Shown piece by piece: positions 27,941-40,409 of a stretch of 64,000 nucleotides of DNA. The notes beneath the pieces are model-generated. The model searched no databases, was not told where the DNA came from, and was given only the letters and a program-made list of their open reading frames with translations. The stretch is from Oxalobacteraceae bacterium (GTDB lineage Bacteria; Pseudomonadota; Gammaproteobacteria; Burkholderiales; Burkholderiaceae_D): positions 1 to 64,000 of the forward strand of contig JAUYNR010000049.1 in assembly GCA_030698225.1 (NCBI GenBank). Reading direction: 5' to 3'. Made by a program: the position numbers and the translations under genes. Each line of letters starts with the position of its first letter. Position 1 is the stretch's first letter.

Positions 27941-28010
27941 ATACAAGGCAATGTATTTTATTTTTGCCAATAAAATAATGCGGGAAACATCGTGTTTTTA
28001 AGCATACCCC
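27941..28010 (-). repeat. 73-bp intergenic repeat (family A), copy 6, reverse
   Basis: On the minus strand: GGGGTATGC, TTTCCCGCAT, AAAATACAT and CCTTGTAT. It resembles copies 8 and 11 in having ATTGGC instead of TTGCGG as the second arm. It fills the convergent gap between ftrD and the DUF721 gene. Confidence 0.8.
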
Positions 28011-28039
28011 TGTTAATTCAATAAATTAGGCGGTCGCTA

Positions 28040-28537
28040 TCAGTCGCGGTTGCGCCGCACCATGGCTTCGATTGCGGCTATCAGCGCTGCGTTGCGGGGC
28101 GAATTTTCCAGCGTACCGGCCAGTACCGCCAACGCCGAGCGTGCCGGCTCGGGCAGTGTCAATTGCTTGGCCGGGATGGCTTTATCCAGGCTTGCGACAA
28201 CTTGCACTTTGAGCCGTATCGCGGTAATCTGCCAGCCCCGCTTGAGCAAAAAATCCTGCAGTTTCGGTAACTGTTGCTTGAGTTTGGCAGCCAGTGCGGC
28301 GTTCGGCGTCGATAGCACCAGTTGGCCGGCTTCGCATTGCAGGATGGCGCAGGCTTCGAACATCGCGGGTAGCGCCGCCGCGCAATCTGCCTGCAGCGTC
28401 GCCATTCTGGTGACGGTTGGCAGCAGCGCGGCCATCTTGTCGTGCACCCGTAAAAAGCCCATCGCATCCAGCGGCGTGCGCGCTGATTGCTGTGGACGGG
28501 CGCTGCGCTGGTATGGGGTATAGGAGGGTGAACGCAT
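28040..28537 (-). CDS. DUF721 (DciA-like) protein
   Basis: A 165-residue protein of the DUF721 family, which includes DciA, the ancestral loader of the replicative helicase DnaB. The KH-like domain covers about residues 45-120 (ILQCEAGQLVLSTPNAALAAKLKQ split over the fold). It is divergent from the M23 peptidase gene and lies in the usual betaproteobacterial position before secA. The start at 28537 is the first ATG that does not run into that neighbour. Confidence 0.75.
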   Translation of the reverse strand: MRSPSYTPYQRSARPQQSARTPLDAMGFLRVHDKMAALLPTVTRMATLQADCAAALPAMFEACAILQCEAGQLVLSTPNAALAAKLKQQLPKLQDFLLKRGWQITAIRLKVQVVASLDKAIPAKQLTLPEPARSALAVLAGTLENSPRNAALIAAIEAMVRRNRD

Positions 28538-28579
28538 CCGCGGAACCTTACCATATCCGGCGCACCATCGAGGATCGAT

Positions 28580-29542
28580 ATGCAAGTCATTCTGCTGCAC
28601 CCGCGCCTGGCCCAGGCCAGATCCATCACCCTGACCAACAAGCATCTGCTACTGGCGGTATTGGGCTTTCTGGCCGCAGCCGCAGTCGGCGCCGTTCTGC
28701 TGCATGCGCTGACATTGCGTTTCGCGGCGGATATTTCATCCCCGTTTTTGTTCGGATTGGTGGCGCAGCAGGGGAGCGACCCGGCTGCCCGGCAAGACAA
28801 GTTTCTGAAGGAGAACCTGGCTGTCATGGCAGTGCGGTTGGGCCAGATGCAGGCGCAGCTGGTGCGGCTCGATGCGCTCGGCGAACGGGTGCAGGGTCTG
28901 GCCGGCATCAAGCCGGAAGAGTTCAACTTCAAGGCATTGCCCGGTCGCGGCGGTGCGGCGCCGTCCAGCCTGGAGCTGCAAACCGGACCGGACCTGACCG
29001 TGGCCGAGTTTCAGAAATTGCTCGATGCGATGGCGAGCGACGTCGAGCATCGGGTCGATTACATGAATGTGCTGGAGTCGACCCTGATGACCGACAAGAT
29101 CCAGTCGAAACTGCTGCCGACGATCCAGCCGGTCAAGGTGAATTACGTTGCTTCCGGTTTCGGGGTGCGCTTCGATCCGTTTAACGGGCGCGGCAGCTTT
29201 CATGAGGGCATCGACTTTCCGGCGTCGACCGGCACGCCGATCGTGGCCGCGGCAGGCGGGGTGATCATAGCATCCGAGTATCATAACCAGTATGGCAACA
29301 TGCTGGAGATCGATCACGGCAACGATATCGTCACCCGTTATGCGCATGCGTCGCGCCTGCTGGTGAAGTTCGGCGACATCGTCAAGCGCGGCCAGCATGT
29401 GGCCGACATCGGCTCGACCGGTCGCTCGACCGGCGCGCACCTGCACTTCGAGGTACGCGTCAAGGGCGTGGCGCAGGATCCGAACAAGTTTCTTGCGGCC
29501 GGAGCCGATCTGGCAAAGGCGGTGGCGCTACGCGGAAAATGA
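28580..29542 (+). CDS. M23 family murein endopeptidase, membrane-anchored
   Basis: A 320-residue protein with an N-terminal membrane helix (about residues 24-46), a coiled region and a C-terminal LytM domain. Zinc ligands are H208 and D212 in HEGIDF and H289 in HLHFE, with H287 catalytic, so the site is complete and it should cut peptidoglycan cross-links. Related proteins act in cell separation or elongation. It lies between the divergent DUF721 gene and secA. Confidence 0.9.
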   Translation: MQVILLHPRLAQARSITLTNKHLLLAVLGFLAAAAVGAVLLHALTLRFAADISSPFLFGLVAQQGSDPAARQDKFLKENLAVMAVRLGQMQAQLVRLDALGERVQGLAGIKPEEFNFKALPGRGGAAPSSLELQTGPDLTVAEFQKLLDAMASDVEHRVDYMNVLESTLMTDKIQSKLLPTIQPVKVNYVASGFGVRFDPFNGRGSFHEGIDFPASTGTPIVAAAGGVIIASEYHNQYGNMLEIDHGNDIVTRYAHASRLLVKFGDIVKRGQHVADIGSTGRSTGAHLHFEVRVKGVAQDPNKFLAAGADLAKAVALRGK

Positions 29543-29673
29543 GTTTTTGGCGCCGGCTTGCGTTTTCCGGCAAGGGTACTGACCATTGTTTCCGTCCGGG
29601 TTGGCCCAATATGCCAAAAATCGCATGCTAAAATCCAATGTTAGACATAGTCCGGCCCGATGCCAGCAGTTTT

Positions 29674-29699
29674 GCAGTGCAGATGCGCAGTGCAGATGC
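29674..29699. repeat. two perfect 13-bp tandem repeats upstream of secA
   Basis: GCAGTGCAGATGC occurs twice in a row, 39 bases before the secA start, probably inside its leader. Confidence 0.85.
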
Positions 29700-29737
29700 A
29701 TCGAGTCATTTTCCCGGTGCTTTTTTAGAATCCAAGT

Positions 29738-32503
<2,766 letters not shown>

Positions 32504-32535
32504 GTCCGATATAGGCCATTCGGACTGTTTCACAG

Positions 32536-32564
32536 AAAAAAAGACGGGCTTGCCCGTCTTTTTC
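32536..32564 (+). terminator. rho-independent terminator after secA
   Basis: AAAGACGGGC and GCCCGTCTTT form a perfect ten-base stem with a two-base loop, running into TTT. Confidence 0.9.
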
Positions 32565-32673
32565 ATTGGATCGGCGTCAGCCGATTCGATTCAGAACTCT
32601 AGCTAGCGCCGCGCCTTTAAGCGAAAGAGCCATTCTTCGGCCGGGATTGCCTGCTTGGTGATGGTGCATTCAT

Positions 32674-33582
32674 CTAGCGTCGGGCCAAATGAATGCCCGC
32701 CAGCATGCAGCGCACCGATCCGCCTGCCATCTCGATGGTCGGCACGGACAACGACAGGATGCGGGCCGAGCGCTCGATGATCTGGATCTGTTCCGGCCGC
32801 AAGCTCGATGCTGCGCGGGCCGACATCGCGAGCACGCGTCCGCTGTTGGTGGAGAGCTCGATCGCATTGCCGGCGAACTCGGCAATCTGATGTTCATCCA
32901 GTGCAATCACCTCGCGCCCGGTCTGCTGCAAGCGCGCGCGGATTTCGCTGCGCCGCACAGGCTCGGTGATCATGTCCAGTCCGATCAGTGCGAATTCGGT
33001 GCCGATGCACATCAGCACGTTGGTGTGATAGATCGGGCAACCGGCAGCATCGGCCGAGGAAAACGCCATCGGCTCGAAATTGAAATGGGTACAGAAGCGT
33101 TCCAGCGCCACCGCGTTGGCGCGGTTCGAGCGCGCGGTGTAGGCAACACGATCCAGGTGATCCAGCACCATCGCGCCGGTGCCTTCCAGGAACAGGCCGT
33201 CACATTCGAGGCCGGAATAGTCGATCACGTCGATGCGGCGCTCCCGGCGACGGTTCGGTGAATACATCGGATAAATCGCGACATGCCCTCCGGAATGGGT
33301 CGAGAACCAGTTGTTCGGAAACACCGAATCGGGTGTTTCGTGCGCGCCAAAATCGTCAAACACATGCACCCGTACGCCGGCCGCTTCCAGCGCCGCGGCC
33401 GCGGCAGTGACTTCGTCACGGGCGGCGTCGGCAATCGCTTGTGCCGACCAGGTGGCATCGGTGCGCTGAAAGGCATTGTCGGCGGCGGTCTCCGGATTTG
33501 GATGAAAACGATGCGGCCGGATCATCACCACCGCAGCGGGCGCCTGAATCGATTTAATCTTCGTGTTGAGGTTGCTTGTCAT
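32674..33582 (-). CDS. ctlX: citrulline hydrolase-like amidinotransferase (CtlX family)
   Basis: A 302-residue guanidine-modifying enzyme (pentein fold). Family motifs are PDSVFPNNWFSTH (D85, H96) and YHTNVLM, and the nucleophile is C292 in GGSVRCMLAG. CtlX proteins hydrolyse citrulline to ornithine, CO2 and ammonia. The gene downstream of the ornithine cyclodeaminase on the same strand fits that role: its product would feed that enzyme. An arginine-deiminase-like activity cannot be excluded. The gap to ocd holds a REP-like repeat. Confidence 0.82.
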   Translation of the reverse strand: MTSNLNTKIKSIQAPAAVVMIRPHRFHPNPETAADNAFQRTDATWSAQAIADAARDEVTAAAAALEAAGVRVHVFDDFGAHETPDSVFPNNWFSTHSGGHVAIYPMYSPNRRRERRIDVIDYSGLECDGLFLEGTGAMVLDHLDRVAYTARSNRANAVALERFCTHFNFEPMAFSSADAAGCPIYHTNVLMCIGTEFALIGLDMITEPVRRSEIRARLQQTGREVIALDEHQIAEFAGNAIELSTNSGRVLAMSARAASSLRPEQIQIIERSARILSLSVPTIEMAGGSVRCMLAGIHLARR

Positions 33583-33624
33583 CTTTCGCTCTCATCTGGC
33601 GCGGGGCCGGTGCATTGCTTATTT

Positions 33625-33700
33625 AGCGTGAAAGTCGCATAGCGACTCACTTCGCTCCCCTCTCCCGCGAGCGGGAGAGGGGTTGGGGGTGAGGGCTGCC
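33625..33700 (+). repeat. REP-like palindromic repeat (family B), copy 2
   Basis: GTGAAAGTCGCATAGCGAC, the palindrome CTCTCCCGC/GCGGGAGAG and GGTTGGGGGTGAGGG match the copy at 18.5 kb with few changes. It sits between ocd and ctlX and could form a stable hairpin in their joint transcript. Confidence 0.78.
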
Positions 33701-33704
33701 TAAA

Positions 33705-34778
33705 TTAATTCAGGCCCATCGGGGACACCGGAAACTGGTTATCGTGGGTCAGAGTGGTGGCCGGCGCAGCGACAAACTGGAACAGGTCCTTCGGATTGGC
33801 CGGGTCAGGAATCAGATTGATCTGCGCCCCGATGTCGCGCGCTTGCGCCAGATCGTACAGATAGCGCAGGGCGGAGAAATCCTCGATCGCGAAACCGACC
33901 GAATCAAATACGGTCACTTGCTCCTTGCTTTCTCTGCCGACAACTTGCCCGCTGAGCACGCGCCACATTTCGGTCACCGGGAAATCGGCGGGAAGCTGCT
34001 GAATGTCGCCTTCGATGCGGGTTTGCGGCTCGAACTCGACAAACACGCGGGCGGCCCGCAAGATATCCGCATGCAGCTCGGTCTTGCCCGGGCAATCGCC
34101 GCCGACGCCATTGATGTGCATGCCGGGCTCGACCATGTCGGGCGTAATAATGGTCGCGTAGTTCTTGTCTGCGGTGACGGTGGTGACGATATCGGCACCG
34201 CGCACTGCTTCGCGCACGGATTGTGGCTGCACGATGGTCAGGCCGTCGATGTGCGCGATGTTGCGCACGAACTTCGCGGTGGCCGCCGGGTCGATATCAA
34301 ACACGCGGATCTCCGTGATGCCAACGATCGATTTGAAGGCCAGCGCCTGGAACTCGCTTTGTGCGCCATTGCCGATCAGCGCCATGACGGTCGATTCCGG
34401 CCGCGCCAGCACGCTGGCCATCAGAGCCGAGGTGGCAGCGGTGCGCAGCGCGGTGCTGATGGTGAATTCGCTGAACAGCAGCGGAAAGCCGGTCTCCACC
34501 TCGGCCAGTACGCCAAACGCCATCACCGTCAGCATGTTCTGCGCGGTATTCTTCGGGTGGCCGTTGACGTATTTGAAGCCATACAGCGTACGGTCCGAGG
34601 TCGGCATCAATTCGATCACGCCGCCCGGCACATGATTGGCCACGCGGGCGGATTTCTCGAACTCTTCCCAGCGCAAATAGTCGGCACGGATGTACTGGGC
34701 CAGGCTGGTGATGAATTTTTCGGCGCCGATGGAACTCACCAGTTGTTGAATGTCGGCAACATCGATAAATCGGGTCAT
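33705..34778 (-). CDS. ocd: ornithine cyclodeaminase
   Basis: A 357-residue enzyme of the ornithine cyclodeaminase/mu-crystallin family, converting ornithine to proline and ammonia with NAD. LYGFKYVNGHP carries the catalytic Lys, ALIGNGAQSEFQ is the dinucleotide site, and NGVGGDCPGKTEL contains the Asp thought to be catalytic. The longer family form (about 350 residues) matches true OCDs. It is probably cotranscribed with ctlX and divergent from an Lrp-type regulator, which suggests amino-acid-induced control. Confidence 0.9.
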   Translation of the reverse strand: MTRFIDVADIQQLVSSIGAEKFITSLAQYIRADYLRWEEFEKSARVANHVPGGVIELMPTSDRTLYGFKYVNGHPKNTAQNMLTVMAFGVLAEVETGFPLLFSEFTISTALRTAATSALMASVLARPESTVMALIGNGAQSEFQALAFKSIVGITEIRVFDIDPAATAKFVRNIAHIDGLTIVQPQSVREAVRGADIVTTVTADKNYATIITPDMVEPGMHINGVGGDCPGKTELHADILRAARVFVEFEPQTRIEGDIQQLPADFPVTEMWRVLSGQVVGRESKEQVTVFDSVGFAIEDFSALRYLYDLAQARDIGAQINLIPDPANPKDLFQFVAAPATTLTHDNQFPVSPMGLN

Positions 34779-34983
34779 CTTGTTTCTCCAGTTTTGTTAT
34801 TGAATGCAATAAAGCCCTTGCTTGCTGAGCAGGTGCGCGTGCTGCTGCGCTCCATCCTGTCGCTCAAGAGTGGCAGTACGGCTATTCTCAGGCGCGAGCA
34901 TGCCAATGAACAGACGGATAAATGCTTAGACTTGCTGCGAAATATGACAAAATGCCAGCTTCAACTGGCACTTTGCTCACATC

Positions 34984-35406
34984 ATGGATGACACCGACCG
35001 TCAATTACTTGCCTTGCTGCGCGACAACGCCCGCATTTCTGTTATCGCCCTTGCCAAGAAGCTGCATGTTTCCCGGGGCACCGTGCAAAACCGGATTGGC
35101 AAACTGGAAAACAGCGGGGTGATTGTCGGCTACACGGTGCGGCTCAAGCCGGAGGCCGAGCTGCACCGGATACGCGCCTGGATGCATATCGCTGTCGAGG
35201 GCAATTGTGCGGTGGGCGTGTTGCAGGCGTTGCGCGGCGAGCCGAGCGTTCACACCTTGCACACCACCAACGGCCGCTGGGACATCATCGCGGAACTGCG
35301 TGCAGATAATCTCGAAGCCTTCAATACCGTGCTGGGCCGCATCCGATTGATTCCGGGCATAGCGAATACGGAAACCAGCATCCTGCTATCGACGCACAAG
35401 ATATAG
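34984..35406 (+). CDS. Lrp/AsnC family transcriptional regulator
   Basis: A 140-residue regulator. The N-terminal helix-turn-helix begins MDDTDRQLLALLRDNARIS and the ligand-binding RAM domain covers about residues 65-140. It is divergent from ocd-ctlX across about 200 bases, the usual arrangement for a local regulator of an amino acid catabolic operon. The effector may be ornithine, arginine or citrulline (inference). Confidence 0.9.
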   Translation: MDDTDRQLLALLRDNARISVIALAKKLHVSRGTVQNRIGKLENSGVIVGYTVRLKPEAELHRIRAWMHIAVEGNCAVGVLQALRGEPSVHTLHTTNGRWDIIAELRADNLEAFNTVLGRIRLIPGIANTETSILLSTHKI

Positions 35407-35574
35407 GCATCGCGGATTGGTATCCGTTGGCGGGGCAAACCCGAACAATCTTAAATTCAGGTGCATCTGCGATCAATGCGGCAACAGCCTCAGCCACTGG
35501 CGGCATTGCGCCATCGCCGGTGGCGGCATAACGATTACAATACGATTTTCGTCTTTCCCTAGAGTGCTCACAAC

Positions 35575-36813
35575 ATGGCCGTCAACTCCCCTCTGCCGCT
35601 CGCCGCCGATCTCAAACCCGTCGCCGGCATCCTGCTCGGCCATGCCGAAGCGGGCGTGAAAAAAACCAACCGCAAGGATTTGCTGGTGCTGCTTTTGTCC
35701 GAGTGCGCGACGGTGGCGGGCATCTTCACCACCAACCGCTTTTGCGCGGCGCCGGTGCAGGTCGCCAAAGCCCATCTGGCAGCAGCCGCGCAGACCGGGC
35801 GCCGGATCCGCGCGCTGCTGATCAATACCGGCAATGCCAATGCCGGCACCGGCGCGCCCGGCCTGGCCGACGCCAACGCTAGCTGCGCTGCGCTGGCTGC
35901 TCTGCTGGACTGCGATCCGAGCCAGATTCTGCCGTTTTCCACCGGCGTGATCCTGGAGCCGTTGCCGGTGGACCGGATCAAAGCCGGCCTGCCGCAAGCC
36001 ATCAGTAATCTGCGTGAAGATAACTGGTTCAACGCCGCCGAAGCGATCATGACCACCGACACCCAGCCCAAGGCTGCGACGCGTAGCGTGGTGATCGATG
36101 GCGTCACCATCACCCTGACCGGCATCAGCAAGGGCGCCGGCATGATCAAGCCGAACATGGCAACCATGCTGGGCTTTCTGGCCTGCGACGCGAAAGTGGC
36201 GCAACCGGTGCTCGATCATCTGGTCAAGCAGGCGGCCGACAGCTCGTTCAATTGCATCACCATCGATGGCGATACCTCGACCAACGATTCCTTCATGCTG
36301 ATCGCCACCGGCACCGCCGCGCTGGAAGTCAACGATATCGGGTCCAGCGCCTATGCGGCGCTGGCGCAGGCGGTGACCGGCATCTCGCAACAGCTGGCGC
36401 AGGCGATCGTGCGCGATGGCGAAGGCGCGACCAAATTCATCACGATCACGGTGGAGCAGGGCAGAAACGCCGAGGAATGCCGCAAGATCGCCTACTCGAT
36501 TGCCCATTCGCCGCTGGTGAAAACCGCCTTTTTCGCGTCCGACCCGAACCTGGGCCGGATTCTGGCCGCGATCGGTTATGCCGGCGTCGACGATCTCGAT
36601 GTCGATCAGCTGAACCTGTATCTGGACGATGTCTGGGTCGCCAGGAATGGCGGCCGCAATCCGGATTACCTGGAGCAGGATGGCCAGCGCGTGATGCAGC
36701 AAAGCGAGATCACGGTGCGCGTTACTCTGGCGCGCGGCGCAGCGGCTGCCACAGTCTGGACCTGCGACCTGTCGCACGACTACGTGACCATCAACGCCGA
36801 TTACCGTTCATGA
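35575..36813 (+). CDS. argJ: bifunctional glutamate N-acetyltransferase / amino-acid acetyltransferase
   Basis: A 412-residue ArgJ. It transfers acetyl from N-acetylornithine to glutamate, giving the cyclic arginine pathway. The precursor cleaves itself at A196/T197 in KPNMATML; T197 becomes the nucleophile of the beta chain. The preceding [10 protein letters not shown] and the later DGDTSTND are family blocks. Its stop overlaps the next start by four bases. Confidence 0.95.
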   Translation: MAVNSPLPLAADLKPVAGILLGHAEAGVKKTNRKDLLVLLLSECATVAGIFTTNRFCAAPVQVAKAHLAAAAQTGRRIRALLINTGNANAGTGAPGLADANASCAALAALLDCDPSQILPFSTGVILEPLPVDRIKAGLPQAISNLREDNWFNAAEAIMTTDTQPKAATRSVVIDGVTITLTGISKGAGMIKPNMATMLGFLACDAKVAQPVLDHLVKQAADSSFNCITIDGDTSTNDSFMLIATGTAALEVNDIGSSAYAALAQAVTGISQQLAQAIVRDGEGATKFITITVEQGRNAEECRKIAYSIAHSPLVKTAFFASDPNLGRILAAIGYAGVDDLDVDQLNLYLDDVWVARNGGRNPDYLEQDGQRVMQQSEITVRVTLARGAAAATVWTCDLSHDYVTINADYRS

Positions 36814-37679
36814 CCCAACTCGACCAATTTCTGATCCGCGCCGAAGGCTTGCTGGCGCGCCTGGAATCCATCCTGCCGCCGCCTGCGCACGCCACCGACT
36901 GGGGGCGCGCCACCGCGTTTCGCTGGCGCAAACGGGCCGCTCAAGGCGTCGGCTTTCTGCAGCCGGTAGCGCATATCGCCAGCATCGATTTGAACGATCT
37001 GCACAATATCGGGCCGCAAAAGCAGCAGATCGAACAGAATACCCGGCAATTCGTGCAAGGTCGTCCGGCCAACAACGTGTTGCTGACCGGCGCCCGCGGC
37101 ACCGGCAAGTCGTCGCTGATCAAGGCTTGCCTGAACCGCTATGCAGGCCAGGGTTTGCGCCTGATCGAGGTCGACAAGGCCGATCTGGCCGACTTGCCGG
37201 ACATCGTCGACCTGGTTGCCACACGGCCCGAGCGCTTCATCGTCTTTTGCGACGACCTGAGTTTCGAGGAAGGCGAGAGCGGCTACAAGGCGCTGAAAGT
37301 GGCGCTCGACGGCAGCATCGCCGGGCAATCCGACAATGTGCTGATCTACGCCACCTCCAACCGGCGCCACCTGCTGCCGGAGCGCATGGCCGACAACGAA
37401 AGCTACAAGCGCAGCGACGATGGCGATTTGCATCCGGGCGAGACGGTCGAGGAAAAGATTTCGCTGTCGGAGCGGTTCGGCCTGTGGGTATCGTTTTACC
37501 CGTTTAGGCAGGACGATTACCTGGAGATCGTCGCGCACTGGCTGGGCTCGTTCGGCTGCGACGCCGGCCAGATCGCAGCGGCCCGCGCCGATGCGCTGCG
37601 CTGGGCCCTGCAGCGCGGTTCGCGCTCCGGCCGCGTGGCTTGGCAGTTCGCCCGGGATCATGCGGGAAAAATGCAATAG
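36810..37679 (+). CDS. DUF815 family AAA-like ATPase
   Basis: A 289-residue P-loop ATPase of the DUF815 family. Walker A is [10 protein letters not shown] and Walker [12 protein letters not shown], followed by the sensor-like [13 protein letters not shown]. The function of the family is unknown; genes of this type commonly follow argJ in betaproteobacteria. Translation is coupled to argJ through an ATGA overlap. Confidence 0.88.
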   Translation: MTQLDQFLIRAEGLLARLESILPPPAHATDWGRATAFRWRKRAAQGVGFLQPVAHIASIDLNDLHNIGPQKQQIEQNTRQFVQGRPANNVLLTGARGTGKSSLIKACLNRYAGQGLRLIEVDKADLADLPDIVDLVATRPERFIVFCDDLSFEEGESGYKALKVALDGSIAGQSDNVLIYATSNRRHLLPERMADNESYKRSDDGDLHPGETVEEKISLSERFGLWVSFYPFRQDDYLEIVAHWLGSFGCDAGQIAAARADALRWALQRGSRSGRVAWQFARDHAGKMQ

Positions 37680-37682
37680 TGA

Positions 37683-37757
37683 CGGAGTATGCATAAAAAT
37701 GCTGCATTTTCCGCATATATTCATTGCGGTATTGCTAAATACAGTATTCAGTATTTT
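37683..37757 (+). repeat. 73-bp intergenic repeat (family A), copy 7, forward
   Basis: CGGAGTATG, TTTTCCGCATA, AAATACAG and TCAGTATT are present. The central dyad is CCGCA/TGCGG, flanked by GCAT/ATGC and GTATT/AATAC. It starts just after the DUF815 stop and ends one base before the AAGGA site of mutT. Confidence 0.85.
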
Positions 37758-37771
37758 TTAAGGATGGTTTG

Positions 37772-38197
37772 ATGGCTGAATCCAGTCAGAGTCCGATTGC
37801 GGTCGCGGTCGGGATTCTCATGCAGCCGAATGGCGATGTTTTGCTGGCGCAACGCCCGGCCGGCAAACCGTACGCCGGCTATTGGGAGTTCCCGGGCGGC
37901 AAGGTGGAGCCGGGCGAATCGATTCTGGATGCGCTCAAGCGCGAGTTCGTCGAAGAGCTGGGGGTCGAGATACTGAGCGCCGAGCCCTGGTGCGGCGTCG
38001 AGCATGTCTATCCGCATGCCCATGTGCGGCTGCATTTTTACCTCAGCCGCGCATGGCGCGGCGCGCCGCAGAGCCTGGAAGGGCAGGCATTCGCGTGGCA
38101 GGGCAGCGTCGGGGTTGCGCCGTTGTTGCCGGCCACCATTCCGCTGCTTGAGTGGCTGGACCGCTTGCGTTACCCGGTCACAGCAGAAATGGAATGA
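37772..38197 (+). CDS. mutT: 8-oxo-dGTP diphosphatase (Nudix)
   Basis: A 141-residue Nudix hydrolase. The Nudix box is complete: GGKVEPGESILDALKREFVEELG. It hydrolyses oxidised dGTP and prevents A-to-C transversions. AAGGA lies about eight bases before the ATG at 37772. Its 3' end overlaps the convergent methyltransferase gene by about 20 bases. Confidence 0.88.
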   Translation: MAESSQSPIAVAVGILMQPNGDVLLAQRPAGKPYAGYWEFPGGKVEPGESILDALKREFVEELGVEILSAEPWCGVEHVYPHAHVRLHFYLSRAWRGAPQSLEGQAFAWQGSVGVAPLLPATIPLLEWLDRLRYPVTAEME

Positions 38198-38615
38198 TTG
38201 CCTTGGTGCGGCGTCGATAATCGGCGTAATCGGAAAAGCGTTCCAGCAAGAAATTCTCTTCGCGCCGGATCTTGATGGCCAGCACGCCCGCCAGCAGCGC
38301 CAGCAAGCTCCATTTTGTTGCCGATCCATACGCCAGGCAGGCGGCCAAGCCGCACAGCAGCACCGCCAGGTACATCGGATGCCGGACATGGCGGTAGATG
38401 CCGCGCGTGACCAGTGCGGCGCCGCTCCTGGGTTCCGGCAGCACGCTGAAGGTGCGCGCAGGCATCACGGCCAGTGCGGCGCCGGCTGCGATCAGACCCA
38501 GCATGAACAGCGCGATGCTGATTGCGGTGAGTTCGGGCGCATTACCAGGAATATTGCCGGGAGCGGCAATCAGGACGATCAGCAGCAGTTGCGCAAAAAC
38601 CAGCAGGCGTGACAT
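38178..38615 (-). CDS. isoprenylcysteine carboxyl methyltransferase-like membrane protein
   Basis: A 145-residue membrane protein with four hydrophobic segments and the ICMT/phospholipid methyltransferase motif GIYRHVRHPMYLAVLL, followed by RREENFLLERF near the C-terminus. The bacterial substrate is unknown. It overlaps the 3' end of the convergent mutT gene. It begins nine bases after the end of yacG, so the two may be cotranscribed. Confidence 0.8.
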   Translation of the reverse strand: MSRLLVFAQLLLIVLIAAPGNIPGNAPELTAISIALFMLGLIAAGAALAVMPARTFSVLPEPRSGAALVTRGIYRHVRHPMYLAVLLCGLAACLAYGSATKWSLLALLAGVLAIKIRREENFLLERFSDYADYRRRTKAIIPFLL

Positions 38616-38623
38616 CGCGGCCG

Positions 38624-38812
38624 TCAGGGCTGCAGTTTTCCGTTGTCATCGACATCCTCGGCAGGATTGACGGCAGGAATCGTGTATTTTTCCTCGGCCC
38701 AGGCGCCCAGGTCGATCTGCTTGCAGCGTTCCGAGCAAAAAGGCCGGAAGCGGTTTTTTTCGGCCCATTCGACCTTGCAGCCGCAGGTCGGGCAATTCAC
38801 AAAAGTAGTCAT
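38624..38812 (-). CDS. yacG: DNA gyrase inhibitor / zinc-binding protein YacG
   Basis: A 62-residue zinc protein with ligands C7, C10, C26 and C30 (CPTC and CSERC). YacG binds GyrB and inhibits gyrase in E. coli. It lies between zapD and the methyltransferase gene, in the conserved coaE-zapD-yacG group. Confidence 0.93.
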   Translation of the reverse strand: MTTFVNCPTCGCKVEWAEKNRFRPFCSERCKQIDLGAWAEEKYTIPAVNPAEDVDDNGKLQP

Positions 38813-38834
38813 TGATTAGTAGGCGTTGATGCAG

Positions 38835-39590
38835 TCAAAAATTGCACAGGGTCAGTTCGAAAGGCACGTCGCCTTCGAATGCCTTGGGCTTCATGTTGCC
38901 GTCCTGGCAGGTGAAGCGGATCCACAGCATGTATTTGTTGGCGGAAATTTCGGGGATGCAACCGAGTTCTTCATCGATTTCCAGGCGCAGCATCTGGTAA
39001 ATCTTGCCCTGCAGCATTTGCTGGTAAGTGCCTGATTGCGCGATGATCTTGCTGGTGCTGCCCGATTCGCGCAACAGTCTCAACACCAGACTCAATGCCT
39101 CGAACAGCGGCAGCAACGGCGAAAACCATTTCGATATATCGTCAAACCGCTGTTGCGCCGGACGCTGTTGCCAGGCGTAATACGAAGGCAAATCGAATTC
39201 GCAGGCGCCGCCGGGGATGATGGTGCGACCGCGGATGCTCATCAGCCATTCATTTTCGCGCACGTTTTGCCCGGTCTTGCCTTGTGCGGCCATCAGGGTG
39301 GTGCTGATGCGATCGAGTTCGAGCAATATTTCATCGAGCCGCCGGGCTTCCACATTCGGATTGCTTTTGAAGCCGAGCAGCGTGTGCTTCTGGCGCTCCA
39401 GTTCCTGCAGCAGATCCGACTTCAGGTCGGCGCGGCCGGCGACTTCGAGCATTTCGAAGATCGTGCAAAGGGCAACATGGTGTTGCAGCGCATGTTCCTG
39501 ATGCAGGAAAAAAGTGAATTTTTCGTACAGGTCTTCCAGCCGCAGCAACGTGCGAATACGCTCGTTGAAAGGGTATTCGTAAACAATCAA
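38835..39590 (-). CDS. zapD: cell division protein ZapD
   Basis: A 251-residue FtsZ-associated protein (DUF1342) that bundles FtsZ filaments. The start [18 protein letters not shown] and the later [11 protein letters not shown] and [13 protein letters not shown] segments are typical. Translation appears to begin with TTG at 39590: homologues begin exactly at IVYEYPFNE and no ATG is available there. It follows coaE on the same strand. Confidence 0.9.
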   Translation of the reverse strand: MIVYEYPFNERIRTLLRLEDLYEKFTFFLHQEHALQHHVALCTIFEMLEVAGRADLKSDLLQELERQKHTLLGFKSNPNVEARRLDEILLELDRISTTLMAAQGKTGQNVRENEWLMSIRGRTIIPGGACEFDLPSYYAWQQRPAQQRFDDISKWFSPLLPLFEALSLVLRLLRESGSTSKIIAQSGTYQQMLQGKIYQMLRLEIDEELGCIPEISANKYMLWIRFTCQDGNMKPKAFEGDVPFELTLCNF

Positions 39591-39645
39591 AGCGGATCCC
39601 GGTAAAGGTTGATGGTTATGTGATTCTGAACGATGCGGGCGCAAA

Positions 39646-40269
39646 TTACAAATGCTGAGAATATTTAGCCGCCAGCGACAAGTACAGCGCATGCAAGCGC
39701 TCGACCTGCGGCGCCAGCGCGCTGGCGTCGGCGTCATTGACGATCACGTCGTCGGCCGCTGCCAGGCGCGCCGCCCGTGTAGCCTGCTGCGCCATGATCG
39801 CGCGCACTTGCGCCTCGCTCATGCGGTTGCGCTGCATCACGCGCTGGATTTGCAGCGCTTCCGGACAATCGATGACCAGCACCCGCGCCACGCGCCGGAC
39901 CCAGTCGCCGGACTCGACCAGCAGCGGCACCACCGGCATCAGGTAGTCGCCCTCGGCCTGTTGCGCGGCGCGTTCGGTCTCGGCCCGTATCAGCGGGTGC
40001 AGGATCGCTTCGAGCCGCTGTTTGGCGGCCGGGTCGGAAAACACCTTGGCGCGCATCGCGCTCCGGTCCATCGCGCCGTCGGCGCCGATGAAGGCGCTGC
40101 CGAACTGAGCCCGAATCGCGGCGATGGCAGCGCCATCCGGCGCGCACAGGCGATGTGCGATCAGATCGGTATCGATGATGGCGGCGCCGCGCTCGGCGAA
40201 CAGATCGGCCACCGTACTCTTGCCGCTGCCGATGCCGCCGGTTAATCCGACTGAAAAGCGATTCTTCAT
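39646..40269 (-). CDS. coaE: dephospho-CoA kinase
   Basis: A 207-residue kinase for the last step of coenzyme A synthesis. The P-loop GGIGSGKST is at residues 11-19, the substrate region includes DTDLIAHRL, and HPLIRAE is the lid block. It is the usual neighbour of pilD and zapD. Confidence 0.95.
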   Translation of the reverse strand: MKNRFSVGLTGGIGSGKSTVADLFAERGAAIIDTDLIAHRLCAPDGAAIAAIRAQFGSAFIGADGAMDRSAMRAKVFSDPAAKQRLEAILHPLIRAETERAAQQAEGDYLMPVVPLLVESGDWVRRVARVLVIDCPEALQIQRVMQRNRMSEAQVRAIMAQQATRAARLAAADDVIVNDADASALAPQVERLHALYLSLAAKYSQHL

Positions 40270-40317
40270 GGATGCCTCAGGAGCAGGAGAAGGATTTTCG
40301 TATGATTATCTATAACA

Positions 40318-40390
40318 GGGAGTATATTTAAGAAACATATTATTTCCGCAATATTTCATTGGCACATTGAAAATACATGGCCTTGTATGT
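40318..40390 (+). repeat. 73-bp intergenic repeat (family A), copy 8, forward
   Basis: GGGAGTATATTT, TTTCCGCAAT, AAAATACAT and CCTTGTATG are present. The second arm reads ATTGGC. It separates coaE from pilD, both on the minus strand. Confidence 0.85.
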
Positions 40391-40409
40391 ATGTCGTCGC
40401 AAGCGGCGC

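Noticed and set aside
26482-27951. Long minus-strand open frame (489 codons)
   Set aside because: Antisense to ftrD and made largely of Gln, Arg and His; no known domain.
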